Positions 1 to 7,187 of a stretch of 35,241 nucleotides of DNA are shown here, one piece after another. This DNA is from Nitrospirota bacterium. Its GTDB lineage: Bacteria > Nitrospirota > Thermodesulfovibrionia > JACRGW01 > JBFLZU01. The notes below the pieces were generated by a model that saw nothing but the letters and a program-made list of their open reading frames with translations, made no database searches and was not told where the DNA came from. The stretch is from assembly GCA_040756155.1 (NCBI GenBank), contig JBFLZU010000118.1, forward strand, positions 1 to 35,241. Direction: 5' to 3'. Within the stretch, counting starts at the first letter, position 1; each line of letters begins with the position of its first letter. Made by a program: the position numbers and the translations under genes.

Positions 1-530
1 TATGCACCATTCATGCCTGTAGAGAAGTTACAATATATCTTTGCTCTCTTTGCCATCTTTCCATTCAATCCCTTTCGTCTATAAAGATAATGAGCAGATA
101 TCTTATAATAGAATCTCCCGAGTGTTCCAGAGAGCGTTCCATCTCTGTTTTCCTTCCACTGTATCTTTCTCTCATTATCGTTTATGACTACTATTAAGTA
201 TATCTTCCCTGCCTGCATCCCCCTTATATCTACCTCGCTTGGATTAGGGATACCTTTCATTGGTCCAAACTGTGTATGTGAATGAAAGTCTCCGAGTACC
301 TGTAGCCTTTCGAATTTCTTGAGTATCTCTTCTATTTTTTTATGTCTCCTGCGCTGAAAGACAACACCCTTCGGTTTTCTCTTCGCTGTCTGGTATGTGA
401 AGGCATGTTCTATTATAAACCTGTCCTCAAGCCGATAACCAAGAAGTATGCCAAGACATTCTTTTTTATATACCTCTGCTGAGCTGAGAACCAGATCCAT
501 AAAAGCGCTTTCTGAAATATACACCTTCAT
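1..530 (-). CDS. JAMM/MPN (JAB, M67-like) metallopeptidase, at the left edge
   Basis: Reading leftward from the ATG at 530-528, the frame stays open for 176 codons to base 1, so the end lies at or just past the edge. The protein starts MKVYISESAFMDLVLSSAEV. It carries the JAMM zinc signature: Glu near residue 24 (ECLGILLGY), His-Ser-His near 81-83 (DFHSHTQFG), then Pro-Ser-x-x-Asp (NPSEVD). Prokaryotic members of this family are zinc isopeptidases or peptidases that trim ubiquitin-like sulfur carriers such as ThiS/MoaD-type proteins; the substrate here is inferred only. The His-to-Ser spacing is slightly longer than in many members. It is 29 bases downstream of uspA on the same strand with no strong Shine-Dalgarno sequence, so it may be read as the last visible gene of that chain. 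The basic C-terminal tail after the MPN core is unassigned. Confidence 0.85.
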   Translation of the reverse strand, partial: MKVYISESAFMDLVLSSAEVYKKECLGILLGYRLEDRFIIEHAFTYQTAKRKPKGVVFQRRRHKKIEEILKKFERLQVLGDFHSHTQFGPMKGIPNPSEVDIRGMQAGKIYLIVVINDNERKIQWKENRDGTLSGTLGRFYYKISAHYLYRRKGLNGKMAKRAKIYCNFSTGMNGA

Positions 531-559
531 CTTCTATAAAAATAGTATAAATATAACTC

Positions 560-1012
560 TTATAATTTATATTCCGGCACCTTCACAGAGAGCACAGGAC
601 ATGGAGCACTTCTAACTACCTTCTCAGCAGTACTACCAAAGATAATACGTTCAATACCTCTGCGTCCATACGTCCCGATAACGATTAGATCAATTTTTTC
701 GTCAGAGGCTGCCTTTATTATCTCCTCTGCAGGCAGACCTCTAACCAGGATCGTTTTTATATCCTTGATTTCCTTTAGAGCTTCTCTGCAATACCTTTCC
801 AGATCCTTTGCAGCATTTTCTTCCATTTCCTTGTATATCTGATCAAGCTGCATGTGAGGCACATGCCACCCGGCAGTCGCAGATATATCATGTATCACAT
901 GCATGAGATAAAGTTTTGCACCATATTCTTTAGATAGTGATGCTGCGTACTTCAGTGCGTTATTTGAACCTTCTGAAAAATCTGTTGGTAAAAGTATTCT
1001 TTCGATCTTCAT
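560..1012 (-). CDS. Universal stress protein, UspA family
   Basis: A 150-residue single-domain Usp protein beginning MKIERILLPTDFSEGS. Near the C-terminus it has the ATP-binding pattern G-x2-G-x9-G-S/T (GTYGRRG...FGST), followed by the usual last strand APCPVLSV, so it probably belongs to the nucleotide-binding subgroup. I chose the ATG at 1012 rather than the upstream in-frame start at 1033 because AGAGGAGG sits a few bases before it, and because the longer form would run into galT. It follows galT by ten bases on the same strand and is probably cotranscribed. Usp proteins are cytoplasmic, usually dimeric, and linked to starvation, redox or energy stress; the exact role here is not shown by the sequence. 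Confidence 0.92.
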   Translation of the reverse strand: MKIERILLPTDFSEGSNNALKYAASLSKEYGAKLYLMHVIHDISATAGWHVPHMQLDQIYKEMEENAAKDLERYCREALKEIKDIKTILVRGLPAEEIIKAASDEKIDLIVIGTYGRRGIERIIFGSTAEKVVRSAPCPVLSVKVPEYKL

Positions 1013-1022
1013 AAAGCCTCCT

Positions 1023-2027
1023 CTAATATTCACCTCTGAGGTATTCTGCTGATTCTTCTGGAGGTGTATATATCACAAAAAAACCTGAGCTCAACTCAAA
1101 TCCTGTTACCATTTTCAGTTTCGGAATAATCTCGATATGCCAGTGAAAATCATCCATGAGGGTAAACCAGTGCCCTTTCCGTGGCATTCGATTTGGTGCT
1201 GTATGCAGAGAATAATTGTATGATGGATTATTGAGAACTGATTTTATCCTATTAAGAATATCAGTCAGTATAGATGCAAGTGATGCAATCTCTGAGTCAT
1301 CAACATCCTGAAATGCACAATTGTGTCTCTTGGGAAGCAGCCATGTCTCAAAAGGAAATATCTGGGCAAAAGGACAGAACGCGATAAAATCCTTATTCTC
1401 TACCACAACCCTCAGCCCTGTTTTCTGTTCCTCTTTTATTATATCGCAGAATATACATCGCTCCTTTATGGAGAAATAATTCTTTGCCCCATCAAGCTCT
1501 TCTTTTATCCTTTTTGGTGTTACTGGTGTAGCAATAAGCTGTGAGTGGGGATGTTCCATGGTAGCACCTGATGCCTCCCCATAGCTTTTAAAAATCAGCA
1601 CATATCTAAGTCTGGAGTCCTTTTCAAGATCAATGATCCTCTCCCCGTAGGTAGTAAGCACCTTTTCCATCTGGCTTGCTCCTATATCCTCAGGCCACCT
1701 CGTGTGTTCAGGAGATTCTATTATTATCTCATTCGCACCTATACCATTCATCTTATCGTACATTCCTACACCCTGTCTGTTAATGTTACCTTCTATTCTC
1801 AGGATGGGAATCCTGTTCGGAATAACTCTCGTAAGCCATTTCCCTGTTTCTTTATCTTTAACAGTCATTATCTCCTTTGTTGTTTTATTCTCCGCTCCTG
1901 GGCAGAATGTACAGCTTTTATCTTTAGGGATGAAGGGGTCAAGATCATAATCAGATAGTTTTTTCGTATCATCTTTGGCTGTGATGGTCCACCTTCCGAG
2001 AAGTGGGTCTTTTCTCAGTTCAAACAT
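1023..2027 (-). CDS. galT: Galactose-1-phosphate uridylyltransferase family (GalT-like) nucleotidyltransferase
   Basis: A 334-residue HIT-superfamily nucleotidyltransferase. It has the GalT active-site HPHSQ at residues 159-163, where the second His is the nucleophile that carries the nucleotide; zinc-type cysteines C39 and C42 (CTFC), with H108 and H159 as likely further ligands; a second CIFC pair at 191-194; and FHWHIEIIPK near 294-303. The family swaps UMP between UDP-glucose and galactose-1-phosphate, but similar proteins act on ADP-glucose. No other Leloir-pathway gene (galK, galE) is nearby, so the substrate is uncertain. Its start overlaps the end of coaX by eight bases, which suggests translational coupling. 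Length and catalytic motifs are intact. Confidence 0.85.
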   Translation of the reverse strand: MFELRKDPLLGRWTITAKDDTKKLSDYDLDPFIPKDKSCTFCPGAENKTTKEIMTVKDKETGKWLTRVIPNRIPILRIEGNINRQGVGMYDKMNGIGANEIIIESPEHTRWPEDIGASQMEKVLTTYGERIIDLEKDSRLRYVLIFKSYGEASGATMEHPHSQLIATPVTPKRIKEELDGAKNYFSIKERCIFCDIIKEEQKTGLRVVVENKDFIAFCPFAQIFPFETWLLPKRHNCAFQDVDDSEIASLASILTDILNRIKSVLNNPSYNYSLHTAPNRMPRKGHWFTLMDDFHWHIEIIPKLKMVTGFELSSGFFVIYTPPEESAEYLRGEY

Positions 2028-2811
2028 CTGCTCCTCTGTTTTTCTCGTAGATTATTCTTAGTCCCTCTAATGTAAGAGATGGCTTTACAATCTTTATATA
2101 TCTTGAAAGTGGCACTATCAGCTCTGCAAATCCTCCTGTAGCAATTATGTGAGGAAGGTTTTCTCCCCATCGATTTGATAGTTCAAATTTTATTTCCTCA
2201 ATAATTCTATCTACAGCACCAACATGTCCGAGCAGTATCCCTGATTGCATGCTTTTGACTGTTGTATCACCTATAATCATATCTGGTTTTTCTAATGATA
2301 CTCGGGTTAGCCTCGATGCCTTGTTCCAGAGTGCCTCGGCAGAGATAGTCAAGCCTGGCATTATTACACCACCAATGTATTCTGCATTCTGAGAAATAAC
2401 ACAAAAAGTAGTTGCAGTTCCAAAATCTACAATTATCGCTGGACCGCCATAAAGTGTATATACTGCTACAGCGTTAACTATCCTATCCGCACCAACCTCA
2501 TCGGGATTCTTATAGCATATATTAAGCCCTGTATTGATACTACTTGATACGATAAGAGGTTTTACCCCATAATATTTTTTTAGTGTGTTTTCTATAACCG
2601 GTGTAAGTGGTGGCACCACAGATGATACAATCGCATCATGAATATCTTCTTTCTTTATTTCTTTAATGGAAAGCAACTCTGTCATCAAAATCCCATATTC
2701 ATCCGAAGTAATATGCATCTTTGTAGATAGTCTCCAGCTTGCCTTAAGCAAATCCCCCTTAAAGACGCCTACCACGATATTTGTATTACCTATGTCAACC
2801 GCCAGTAACAT
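2020..2811 (-). CDS. coaX: Type III pantothenate kinase
   Basis: 263 residues, the usual CoaX length. It opens with MLLAVDIGNTNIVVGVF, the phosphate-1 motif of the ASKHA fold containing the catalytic Asp. The family block GADRIVNAVAVY follows, then the phosphate-2 loop IVDFGTATTF, and YIGGVIMPGL. It phosphorylates pantothenate in the first step of CoA synthesis; type III enzymes differ from CoaA in needing a monovalent cation and resisting CoA feedback. It lies two bases after the birA stop codon with no obvious ribosome-binding site, so it is probably translated by coupling to birA. The birA-coaX pairing is common in bacteria. The last CoA enzyme, coaE, is also in this window at the far right. 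Confidence 0.95.
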   Translation of the reverse strand: MLLAVDIGNTNIVVGVFKGDLLKASWRLSTKMHITSDEYGILMTELLSIKEIKKEDIHDAIVSSVVPPLTPVIENTLKKYYGVKPLIVSSSINTGLNICYKNPDEVGADRIVNAVAVYTLYGGPAIIVDFGTATTFCVISQNAEYIGGVIMPGLTISAEALWNKASRLTRVSLEKPDMIIGDTTVKSMQSGILLGHVGAVDRIIEEIKFELSNRWGENLPHIIATGGFAELIVPLSRYIKIVKPSLTLEGLRIIYEKNRGADV

Positions 2812-2813
2812 AA

Positions 2814-3614
2814 CTATTTTATTACCGTTACATCCCCGGAACTCGCAAGTTCAAATGAGCCATCAGGAAATCCTATAATCAGTCTTCCATCCTCATCGAT
2901 ACCTTCGGCTTTTCCCTCTATTACCTTCTTTGGTGTAGAGAGCCTTATCCTTTTTCCAAGTATGGATGAAAGATTTATCCATTCATTTAAGACTGGATGG
3001 ATACCATCCTTTTTATACACCCTATACCAGTATCCAATTCCCTTTAAAAGGGGTATAAGAATGTCTATCCTTTTTACCTCGTGTCCCAATTCTCTCTTAA
3101 TTGATGTTGCCGTTTTCTGAAGGCCGTCTGGAAGGATTGATATATCCATATTGACATTGATTCCTATACCGATGACTACATAGTTGACCCTGTCCATCTC
3201 AGAATCCATTTCTATTAGTATACCCCCTAATTTTCTGTCTCTTACAAGGATATCGTTTGGCCACCTTATCGTTACAGGAAGTGAAAGTGTCTTCCTTAAT
3301 ACGGATGCAACTGCTACAGCTACCAACATAGTTATTCTGGTTGCCTTTGCAGGAACCAACTCTGGCTTCAGTATAATAGAGATATAAAAGTTTACCCCAG
3401 GTGGTGAGACCCATACTCTACCGAGCCTGCCTCTTCCTTTACTCTGGTTTTCCGCCATTATCACGGTTCCTTCATCATATCCCTTCTCTGCAAGTTCTCT
3501 TGCCTTTGTATTCGTTGAATCAACCTCATCAAACAAAAACACATACTTTCCTATCAACTCACTCTTCAGAGCAGATTCTATCTCATTGGATAAAAGAATA
3601 TCGGGTACATGCAT
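2814..3614 (-). CDS. birA: Biotin--[acetyl-CoA-carboxylase] ligase without DNA-binding domain
   Basis: A 266-residue biotin protein ligase. DEVDSTNTKA (residues 29-38) starts the catalytic domain. GRGRLGR at 60-66 is the biotinyl-AMP loop. RWPNDILV (117-124) and RKLGGIL (127-133) supply the substrate-binding Asn and Lys. The C-terminal 50 residues form the SH3-like cap. It activates biotin with ATP and attaches it to the carrier lysine of biotin carboxylases. Only about 25 residues precede the catalytic domain, so the winged-helix repressor domain of E. coli BirA is absent; this is the class I, non-regulatory form. It is followed directly by coaX and preceded at 15 bases by a small unknown gene. 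Confidence 0.95.
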   Translation of the reverse strand: MHVPDILLSNEIESALKSELIGKYVFLFDEVDSTNTKARELAEKGYDEGTVIMAENQSKGRGRLGRVWVSPPGVNFYISIILKPELVPAKATRITMLVAVAVASVLRKTLSLPVTIRWPNDILVRDRKLGGILIEMDSEMDRVNYVVIGIGINVNMDISILPDGLQKTATSIKRELGHEVKRIDILIPLLKGIGYWYRVYKKDGIHPVLNEWINLSSILGKRIRLSTPKKVIEGKAEGIDEDGRLIIGFPDGSFELASSGDVTVIK

Positions 3615-3629
3615 AAGTCTATATCCTTG

Positions 3630-3869
3630 CTAATTACTCCTGAATTTCTCGGCGATGGCCCTTTGAAATCTCGGTCTATATATGAGTTCAAATAATTCTT
3701 CTTTGCCGGGGAAGAGGCGTGAAGCTACCCCTTTAACACCCTCAACAAGCTGACTTGCCTCAAGCATGGTTACATTGGTCTGCATGATGACACTCATAGT
3801 AAGATCGACAACAAACCTCAATTCTCTTATTTTCCTATTTTCTTCCCTGATATCTTCTTCCCTTCCCAT
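3630..3869 (-). CDS. Small helical protein of unknown function
   Basis: A 79-residue frame starting MGREEDIREENRKIREL, rich in charged and helix-forming residues, with a central block SVIMQTNVTMLEASQLVEGV and a basic end RPRFQRAIAEKFRSN. I do not recognise the family. It shows no signal peptide, membrane segment or metal motif. The chosen ATG (3869) lies inside the 3' end of nth, in a different frame, overlapping it by 43 bases. The frame continues upstream to a start at 3902, but that region is already used by the iron-sulfur cysteines of endonuclease III. The reading frame fills the only gap between nth and birA exactly, which supports a real gene translated by coupling to nth. Function is not inferable. 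Confidence 0.65.
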   Translation of the reverse strand: MGREEDIREENRKIRELRFVVDLTMSVIMQTNVTMLEASQLVEGVKGVASRLFPGKEELFELIYRPRFQRAIAEKFRSN

Positions 3870-4477
3870 CTGCATACCCCATAGAGAACACATGTGCCAC
3901 ATTTTGGATTCTTAGCCGTGCATACCTTTCTACCAAAAAGTATCATGGCGAGTGTGAAAGTAGTCCACTTTTCTTGTGGTATTTGCCTTGTGAGATTCTC
4001 TTCAACCTTATCTGGATCAGAGGAGGTTGCCAATCCAAGTCGATTAGAAACCCTCAGGACATGGGTATCAACCGCTATCGCCTGTCCCTTAAATGCATTA
4101 CCAATCAGTATATTGGCAGTTTTTCTGCCAACTCCTGGAAGTGTTATCAGTTTAGAGATATCCTGTGGTACCTTTCCACCGAATTCCTCGATTATCTTTT
4201 TTGCCCCTTTAATGATATATGCTGCCTTGTTTTTATAGAAAGTTATCTCTTTTATGTCGTTCTCTAAATCTTTTATATCTACCATTGCATAGTCTTTTAC
4301 GCTTTTATATTTTTTGAAAAGCCTGCTGCTAATCTGATTTACCTTTAAATCTGTGCACTGTGCAGCAAGGATAGTAGCTATAAGTAACTCTAATGGATTG
4401 TTAAAACTTAAGGCAAGTTTTGGCTCTGGGTATATCTTCTCAAGAAGATTTAATATCTCGCCAACCCGCTCCTTCAT
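3827..4477 (-). CDS. nth: Endonuclease III (base-excision DNA glycosylase/AP lyase)
   Basis: 216 residues, close to the usual length. The helix-hairpin-helix LPGVGRKTAN is at 113-122, with the Schiff-base lysine at about 119; the catalytic aspartate is in VDTHVLRVSNR at about 137. The C-terminal 4Fe-4S loop has C186-x6-C193-x2-C196-x5-C202. It removes oxidised pyrimidines from DNA and cleaves the abasic site. All catalytic and cluster residues are present, so it should be active. Its end overlaps the small unknown gene. Upstream, after the stop of the MBL-fold gene, lies a short low-complexity stretch of ACAG/AGAC repeats; there is no strong Shine-Dalgarno sequence before the ATG. Confidence 0.96.
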   Translation of the reverse strand: MKERVGEILNLLEKIYPEPKLALSFNNPLELLIATILAAQCTDLKVNQISSRLFKKYKSVKDYAMVDIKDLENDIKEITFYKNKAAYIIKGAKKIIEEFGGKVPQDISKLITLPGVGRKTANILIGNAFKGQAIAVDTHVLRVSNRLGLATSSDPDKVEENLTRQIPQEKWTTFTLAMILFGRKVCTAKNPKCGTCVLYGVCRWEGKKISGKKIGK

Positions 4478-4530
4478 CTCTATTTCTGTCTTCTGTCTTC
4501 TCTGTGATCTGTTTACTATCTACTGTCTAC
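4478..4530 (-). repeat. Degenerate ACAGNAGAC-type low-complexity spacer
   Basis: Between the stop of the MBL-fold gene and the start of nth, the minus strand reads as imperfect repeats built from CAGTAGA, CAGAAGA and ACAGA units. The first units overlap the MBL stop codon. It is short and probably arises from replication slippage. It takes the place where a ribosome-binding site for nth would be expected. Confidence 0.5.
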
Positions 4531-5141
4531 TGTTTTTTAAGTATTTCTACGTCCACCTTTCCTTTAAGCATATCTTTAAACCTCTGTGCATCTGACTCAG
4601 AACCTACTATGGCTCCATAGTGCATTGGAATTGTAAGTTTTGGTTTTATATCAAGTGCTGCCTTGACTGCCTCTTCTGCAGTCATAACATATGTACCGGA
4701 TACTGGAAGTAGTGCAATGTCTACCTTGAAGTTTTTCATCTCCGGGATATAATCTGTATCACCCGCTATATAAATCCTCTGTCCTTGCACTATAAAGATG
4801 AACCCTACCCATCCATTAGCTTTTGGATGAAATGGTTTATTGATATTGTATGAAGGGACTGCTTCGATCTCTACCCCACTAACATTAATCCTGTCTCCAG
4901 GTTTAACAGTCTTTATGTTTCCTCTGAGTTTTCTAGCACAGTCCGCAGTGGTAACAATTGTCGTGTTTGGTCCCTGAATCTTTTTTACATCCTCTGGTGA
5001 GCAGTGGTCGTAGTGCTCATGTGTAATAAGGATTATATCTGCAGTATCAGACTTCTTAATCTGAAATGGGTCTGTGTATATTGTCTTTTCATCAACAATC
5101 TTAAATGTATCATGTCCTAACCATGTAATATTTTTAAGCAT
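4527..5141 (-). CDS. Metallo-beta-lactamase-fold hydrolase, UlaG-like
   Basis: A 204-residue protein starting MLKNITWLGHDTFKI, typical of the short UlaG-like branch of the metallo-beta-lactamase superfamily. THEHYDH at 40-46 gives the HxHxDH zinc motif, AGDTDY supplies the bridging Asp, and PMHYGAIVG near the end gives the last His. The substrate is unknown. I chose the ATG at 5141 because AAGGAGGTG precedes it at good spacing. The frame is also open upstream to 5384, which would add 81 residues including a hydrophobic stretch; that extension is largely palindromic DNA and is treated separately. It is the first gene of the minus-strand chain that runs left to the JAMM protein. Confidence 0.9.
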   Translation of the reverse strand: MLKNITWLGHDTFKIVDEKTIYTDPFQIKKSDTADIILITHEHYDHCSPEDVKKIQGPNTTIVTTADCARKLRGNIKTVKPGDRINVSGVEIEAVPSYNINKPFHPKANGWVGFIFIVQGQRIYIAGDTDYIPEMKNFKVDIALLPVSGTYVMTAEEAVKAALDIKPKLTIPMHYGAIVGSESDAQRFKDMLKGKVDVEILKKQ

Positions 5142-5384
5142 CTTTCGCACCTCCTTCGTCTTTTGCTTTTGAAGCTCAGCTAACTGTAGTGAGCTTCGAA
5201 ATGTAAGGAATTGTTTTGTTTCATATTCGCTCGCTAACGCTCGCTGTGCATTTTCAATCCCTGAAACAGAAGTGGATATAACAATGCTGACTATAAGAAA
5301 CACGAATAGAAGAATACCACCATCTAATATCCCAAAAATCTTTCGATTTTTGGGAGCCCCTTCTTTAGCTCGATGCATATACAA
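5142..5384 (-). other. Open leader frame fused in frame to the MBL gene; possible small membrane peptide or N-terminal extension
   Basis: No independent gene is certain here. The minus-strand frame from 5384 (TTG) or 5378 (ATG) is open straight into the MBL-fold gene. A good AGGGAGGTG site lies just upstream of 5384. The translated segment holds one hydrophobic stretch (ILLFVFLIVSIVISTSVSG) that could span a membrane. Much of the rest is encoded by inverted repeats: a perfect 10-bp hairpin at 5331-5354, GAAGCTCA/TGAGCTTC arms at 5171-5197, and a CGCTCGC direct repeat near 5230. Either it is a true membrane anchor on a longer MBL protein, a separate short peptide, or repeat DNA that happens to stay open. 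Confidence 0.4.
5331..5360 (+). repeat. Hairpin repeat family A, copy 1
   Basis: A perfect 10-bp inverted repeat, CCCAAAAATC and GATTTTTGGG, around the loop TTTC, followed by AGCCCC. Related hairpins occur at 23386-23416 and, on the other strand, 25112-25143. All three share the AAAATC/GATTTT core, flanking C and G runs, and a trailing C-rich segment. The three copies lie in unrelated contexts, which indicates a dispersed element. Confidence 0.65.
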
Positions 5385-5443
5385 AACACCTCCCTATACC
5401 GTTATCTATTGAACAGCCTTAATATAGCATAGATTAAATAGGA

Positions 5444-5473
5444 TTGACAATGACCTTTTTAAAAGGCTATATT
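5444..5473 (+). promoter_or_regulatory. Sigma-70-type promoter for purH
   Basis: TTGACA at 5444-5449 and TATATT at 5468-5473, with an 18-base spacer, about 30 bases before purH. The purH ribosome-binding site GAGGAGGGG follows at 5488-5496. The rest of 5385-5500 shows nothing else clear. No PurR-like operator was identified. Confidence 0.75.
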
Positions 5474-5501
5474 ATCCAAAATTTTCAGAGGAGGGGTAGC
5501 C

Positions 5502-7061
5502 ATGGGTAAAATCAGGAGGGCACTTATAAGTGTTTCAGATAAAAGGGAAATCTCTTCTTTTGCGAGGAGACTGGCTGATTTTAATGTAGAGATAATATCA
5601 ACAGGTGGCACGGCAAGGACATTGATAGAATCAGGGCTTACCATCACGGAAATATCTGATTTTACAGGGTTTCCTGAAATGCTGGATGGGAGGGTAAAAA
5701 CCCTTCACCCAAAGGTTCATGGTGGATTGCTTGGTATAAGGGACAATCCTGAACACAGAAGACAGATGAATGAATACGGAATAAAGCCCATTGATATGGT
5801 GGTTGTAAATCTTTATCCATTTGAAAAGACAATAAATAAATCGGATTGCACCCTTGAAGAGGCGATCGAAAATATAGATATAGGTGGACCTGCTATGCTC
5901 CGTTCTGCGGCTAAAAACTTCAAGGAGGTGGTAGTAATAACTGACCCTGATGACTATCAATTGGTAGCTGATGAAATGGAGAGACTCGATGGCGATGTTA
6001 GTGCAGAGACCAGATATATCTTAGCAATGAAGGTGTTTCAGCATACCTCAAGATACGACAGTATTATCTCGAGATACTTAGAATCGAGGGTATGGAGCCG
6101 AGAGTCGAAATTCCCGCAGATACTAACCCTTCAATTCGAGAAGGAGCAGGATCTCCGGTATGGAGAAAACCCTCACCAGAGGGCAGCCTTTTACAGGGAA
6201 TTCAATGTCAAGGAGCCATGCGTAGCAACAGCAAGACAACTGCAGGGGAAAGAGCTTTCATTTAATAATATACTGGATGCGAACTCGGCACTTGAACTCG
6301 TGAAGGAGTTTGCTGAGACATCCGCGGTCATAATAAAACATAACAATCCCTGCGGTGTAGCAAGGGCAGAAAGGCTCGTTGAGGCATACAGGATGGCAAG
6401 AGAGGTTGACCCTGTATCTGCATTTGGTGGTGTAATAGCCTTTAACCATATAGTAGACGCTGAAACCGCAAAGGAGATAACCTCAACTTTCGTAGAGGTG
6501 GTCATTGCTCCGGGTTTTACGGAGGAGTCGATAGAGATATTTAAGTCAAAGAAGGATATACGGCTTCTTGACATTGGTGCTGAGATAAAGGGCGAATCTC
6601 AAGGGGTGGACATGAAAAAAGTGGTTGGAGGTCTGATATATCAGGACAGAGATCTTGGTAAGATTGAAGATATAAAGGCACTTCGGGTTGTAACAAGGCG
6701 CACACCAACAGATAGCGAGTACAGGGCGATGGAACTTGCATGGAAGGTATGCAAGCATGTAAAATCGAATGCGATTGTATATTCAAATCCAGATGTTGTA
6801 GTAGGTATAGGCGCAGGACAGATGTCGAGGGTGGATTCTGCAAAGATAGGCATAATGAAGGCGCGCTTCCCTGTAAAGGGTACGGTTATCGCATCTGATG
6901 CATTCTTCCCGTTCAGAGACTCTATAGACGCAGCATCAGAGGCAGGGGTAACTGCAATCATCCAGCCCGGTGGTTCGCTCAGGGATGAAGAAGTTATTCA
7001 TGCGGCTGACGAGCATGGAATGGCAATGGTATTTACAGGAATGAGACACTTCAGACACTAA
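5502..7061 (+). CDS. purH: Bifunctional AICAR formyltransferase / IMP cyclohydrolase
   Basis: 519 residues, full length. The N-terminal MGS-like IMP cyclohydrolase domain (about 1-145) contains RRALISVSDK, STGGTART and DGRVKTLHP. The C-terminal AICAR transformylase domain contains LRYGENPHQ (218-226) and the catalytic KHNNPCGVA (279-287), where Lys-His is essential. It carries out the last two steps of de novo IMP synthesis, using 10-formyl-tetrahydrofolate. The start is fixed by GAGGAGGGG just upstream and by a clear promoter. It heads a plus-strand run with purD, so the two likely form an operon, although a palindromic repeat lies between them. No damage is seen. Confidence 0.97.
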   Translation: MGKIRRALISVSDKREISSFARRLADFNVEIISTGGTARTLIESGLTITEISDFTGFPEMLDGRVKTLHPKVHGGLLGIRDNPEHRRQMNEYGIKPIDMVVVNLYPFEKTINKSDCTLEEAIENIDIGGPAMLRSAAKNFKEVVVITDPDDYQLVADEMERLDGDVSAETRYILAMKVFQHTSRYDSIISRYLESRVWSRESKFPQILTLQFEKEQDLRYGENPHQRAAFYREFNVKEPCVATARQLQGKELSFNNILDANSALELVKEFAETSAVIIKHNNPCGVARAERLVEAYRMAREVDPVSAFGGVIAFNHIVDAETAKEITSTFVEVVIAPGFTEESIEIFKSKKDIRLLDIGAEIKGESQGVDMKKVVGGLIYQDRDLGKIEDIKALRVVTRRTPTDSEYRAMELAWKVCKHVKSNAIVYSNPDVVVGIGAGQMSRVDSAKIGIMKARFPVKGTVIASDAFFPFRDSIDAASEAGVTAIIQPGGSLRDEEVIHAADEHGMAMVFTGMRHFRH

Positions 7062-7072
7062 CTTAGAGGGTC

Positions 7073-7090
7073 AAGGGGTAAGAGTTGAAT
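7073..7090 (+). repeat. Heptamer-type repeat after purH
   Basis: AAGGGGT then AAGAGTT then GAAT, directly after the purH stop. Nearly the same run (AAGGGGT, AAGGGTT, GAGTTA) follows purD at 8464-8483, so it is a recurrent gene-end motif, not chance. Confidence 0.5.
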
Positions 7091-7092
7091 TT

Positions 7093-7159
7093 GGTAGACA
7101 ACGAGGTTTATCCTCGTTGAATCAGAGAGAATCAACGGACATAAAGTCCGTTGTCTACC
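7093..7159 (+). repeat. Double-hairpin palindrome family B, copy 1 (67 bp)
   Basis: The ends GGTAGACAACG and CGTTGTCTACC are exact inverted repeats. Each arm also folds on itself: AACGAGG with CCTCGTT around a short TTTAT-type loop, and AACGGAC with GTCCGTT around ATAAA. A central AGAGAG-like spacer separates the arms. A near-identical 66-bp copy occurs at 18461-18526. It lies between purH and purD, 28 bases before the purD ATG, and takes the space where a ribosome-binding site or processing signal would be. Confidence 0.85.
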
Positions 7160-7187
7160 GAATAGGATTTGATAATTTCAAAAAATT

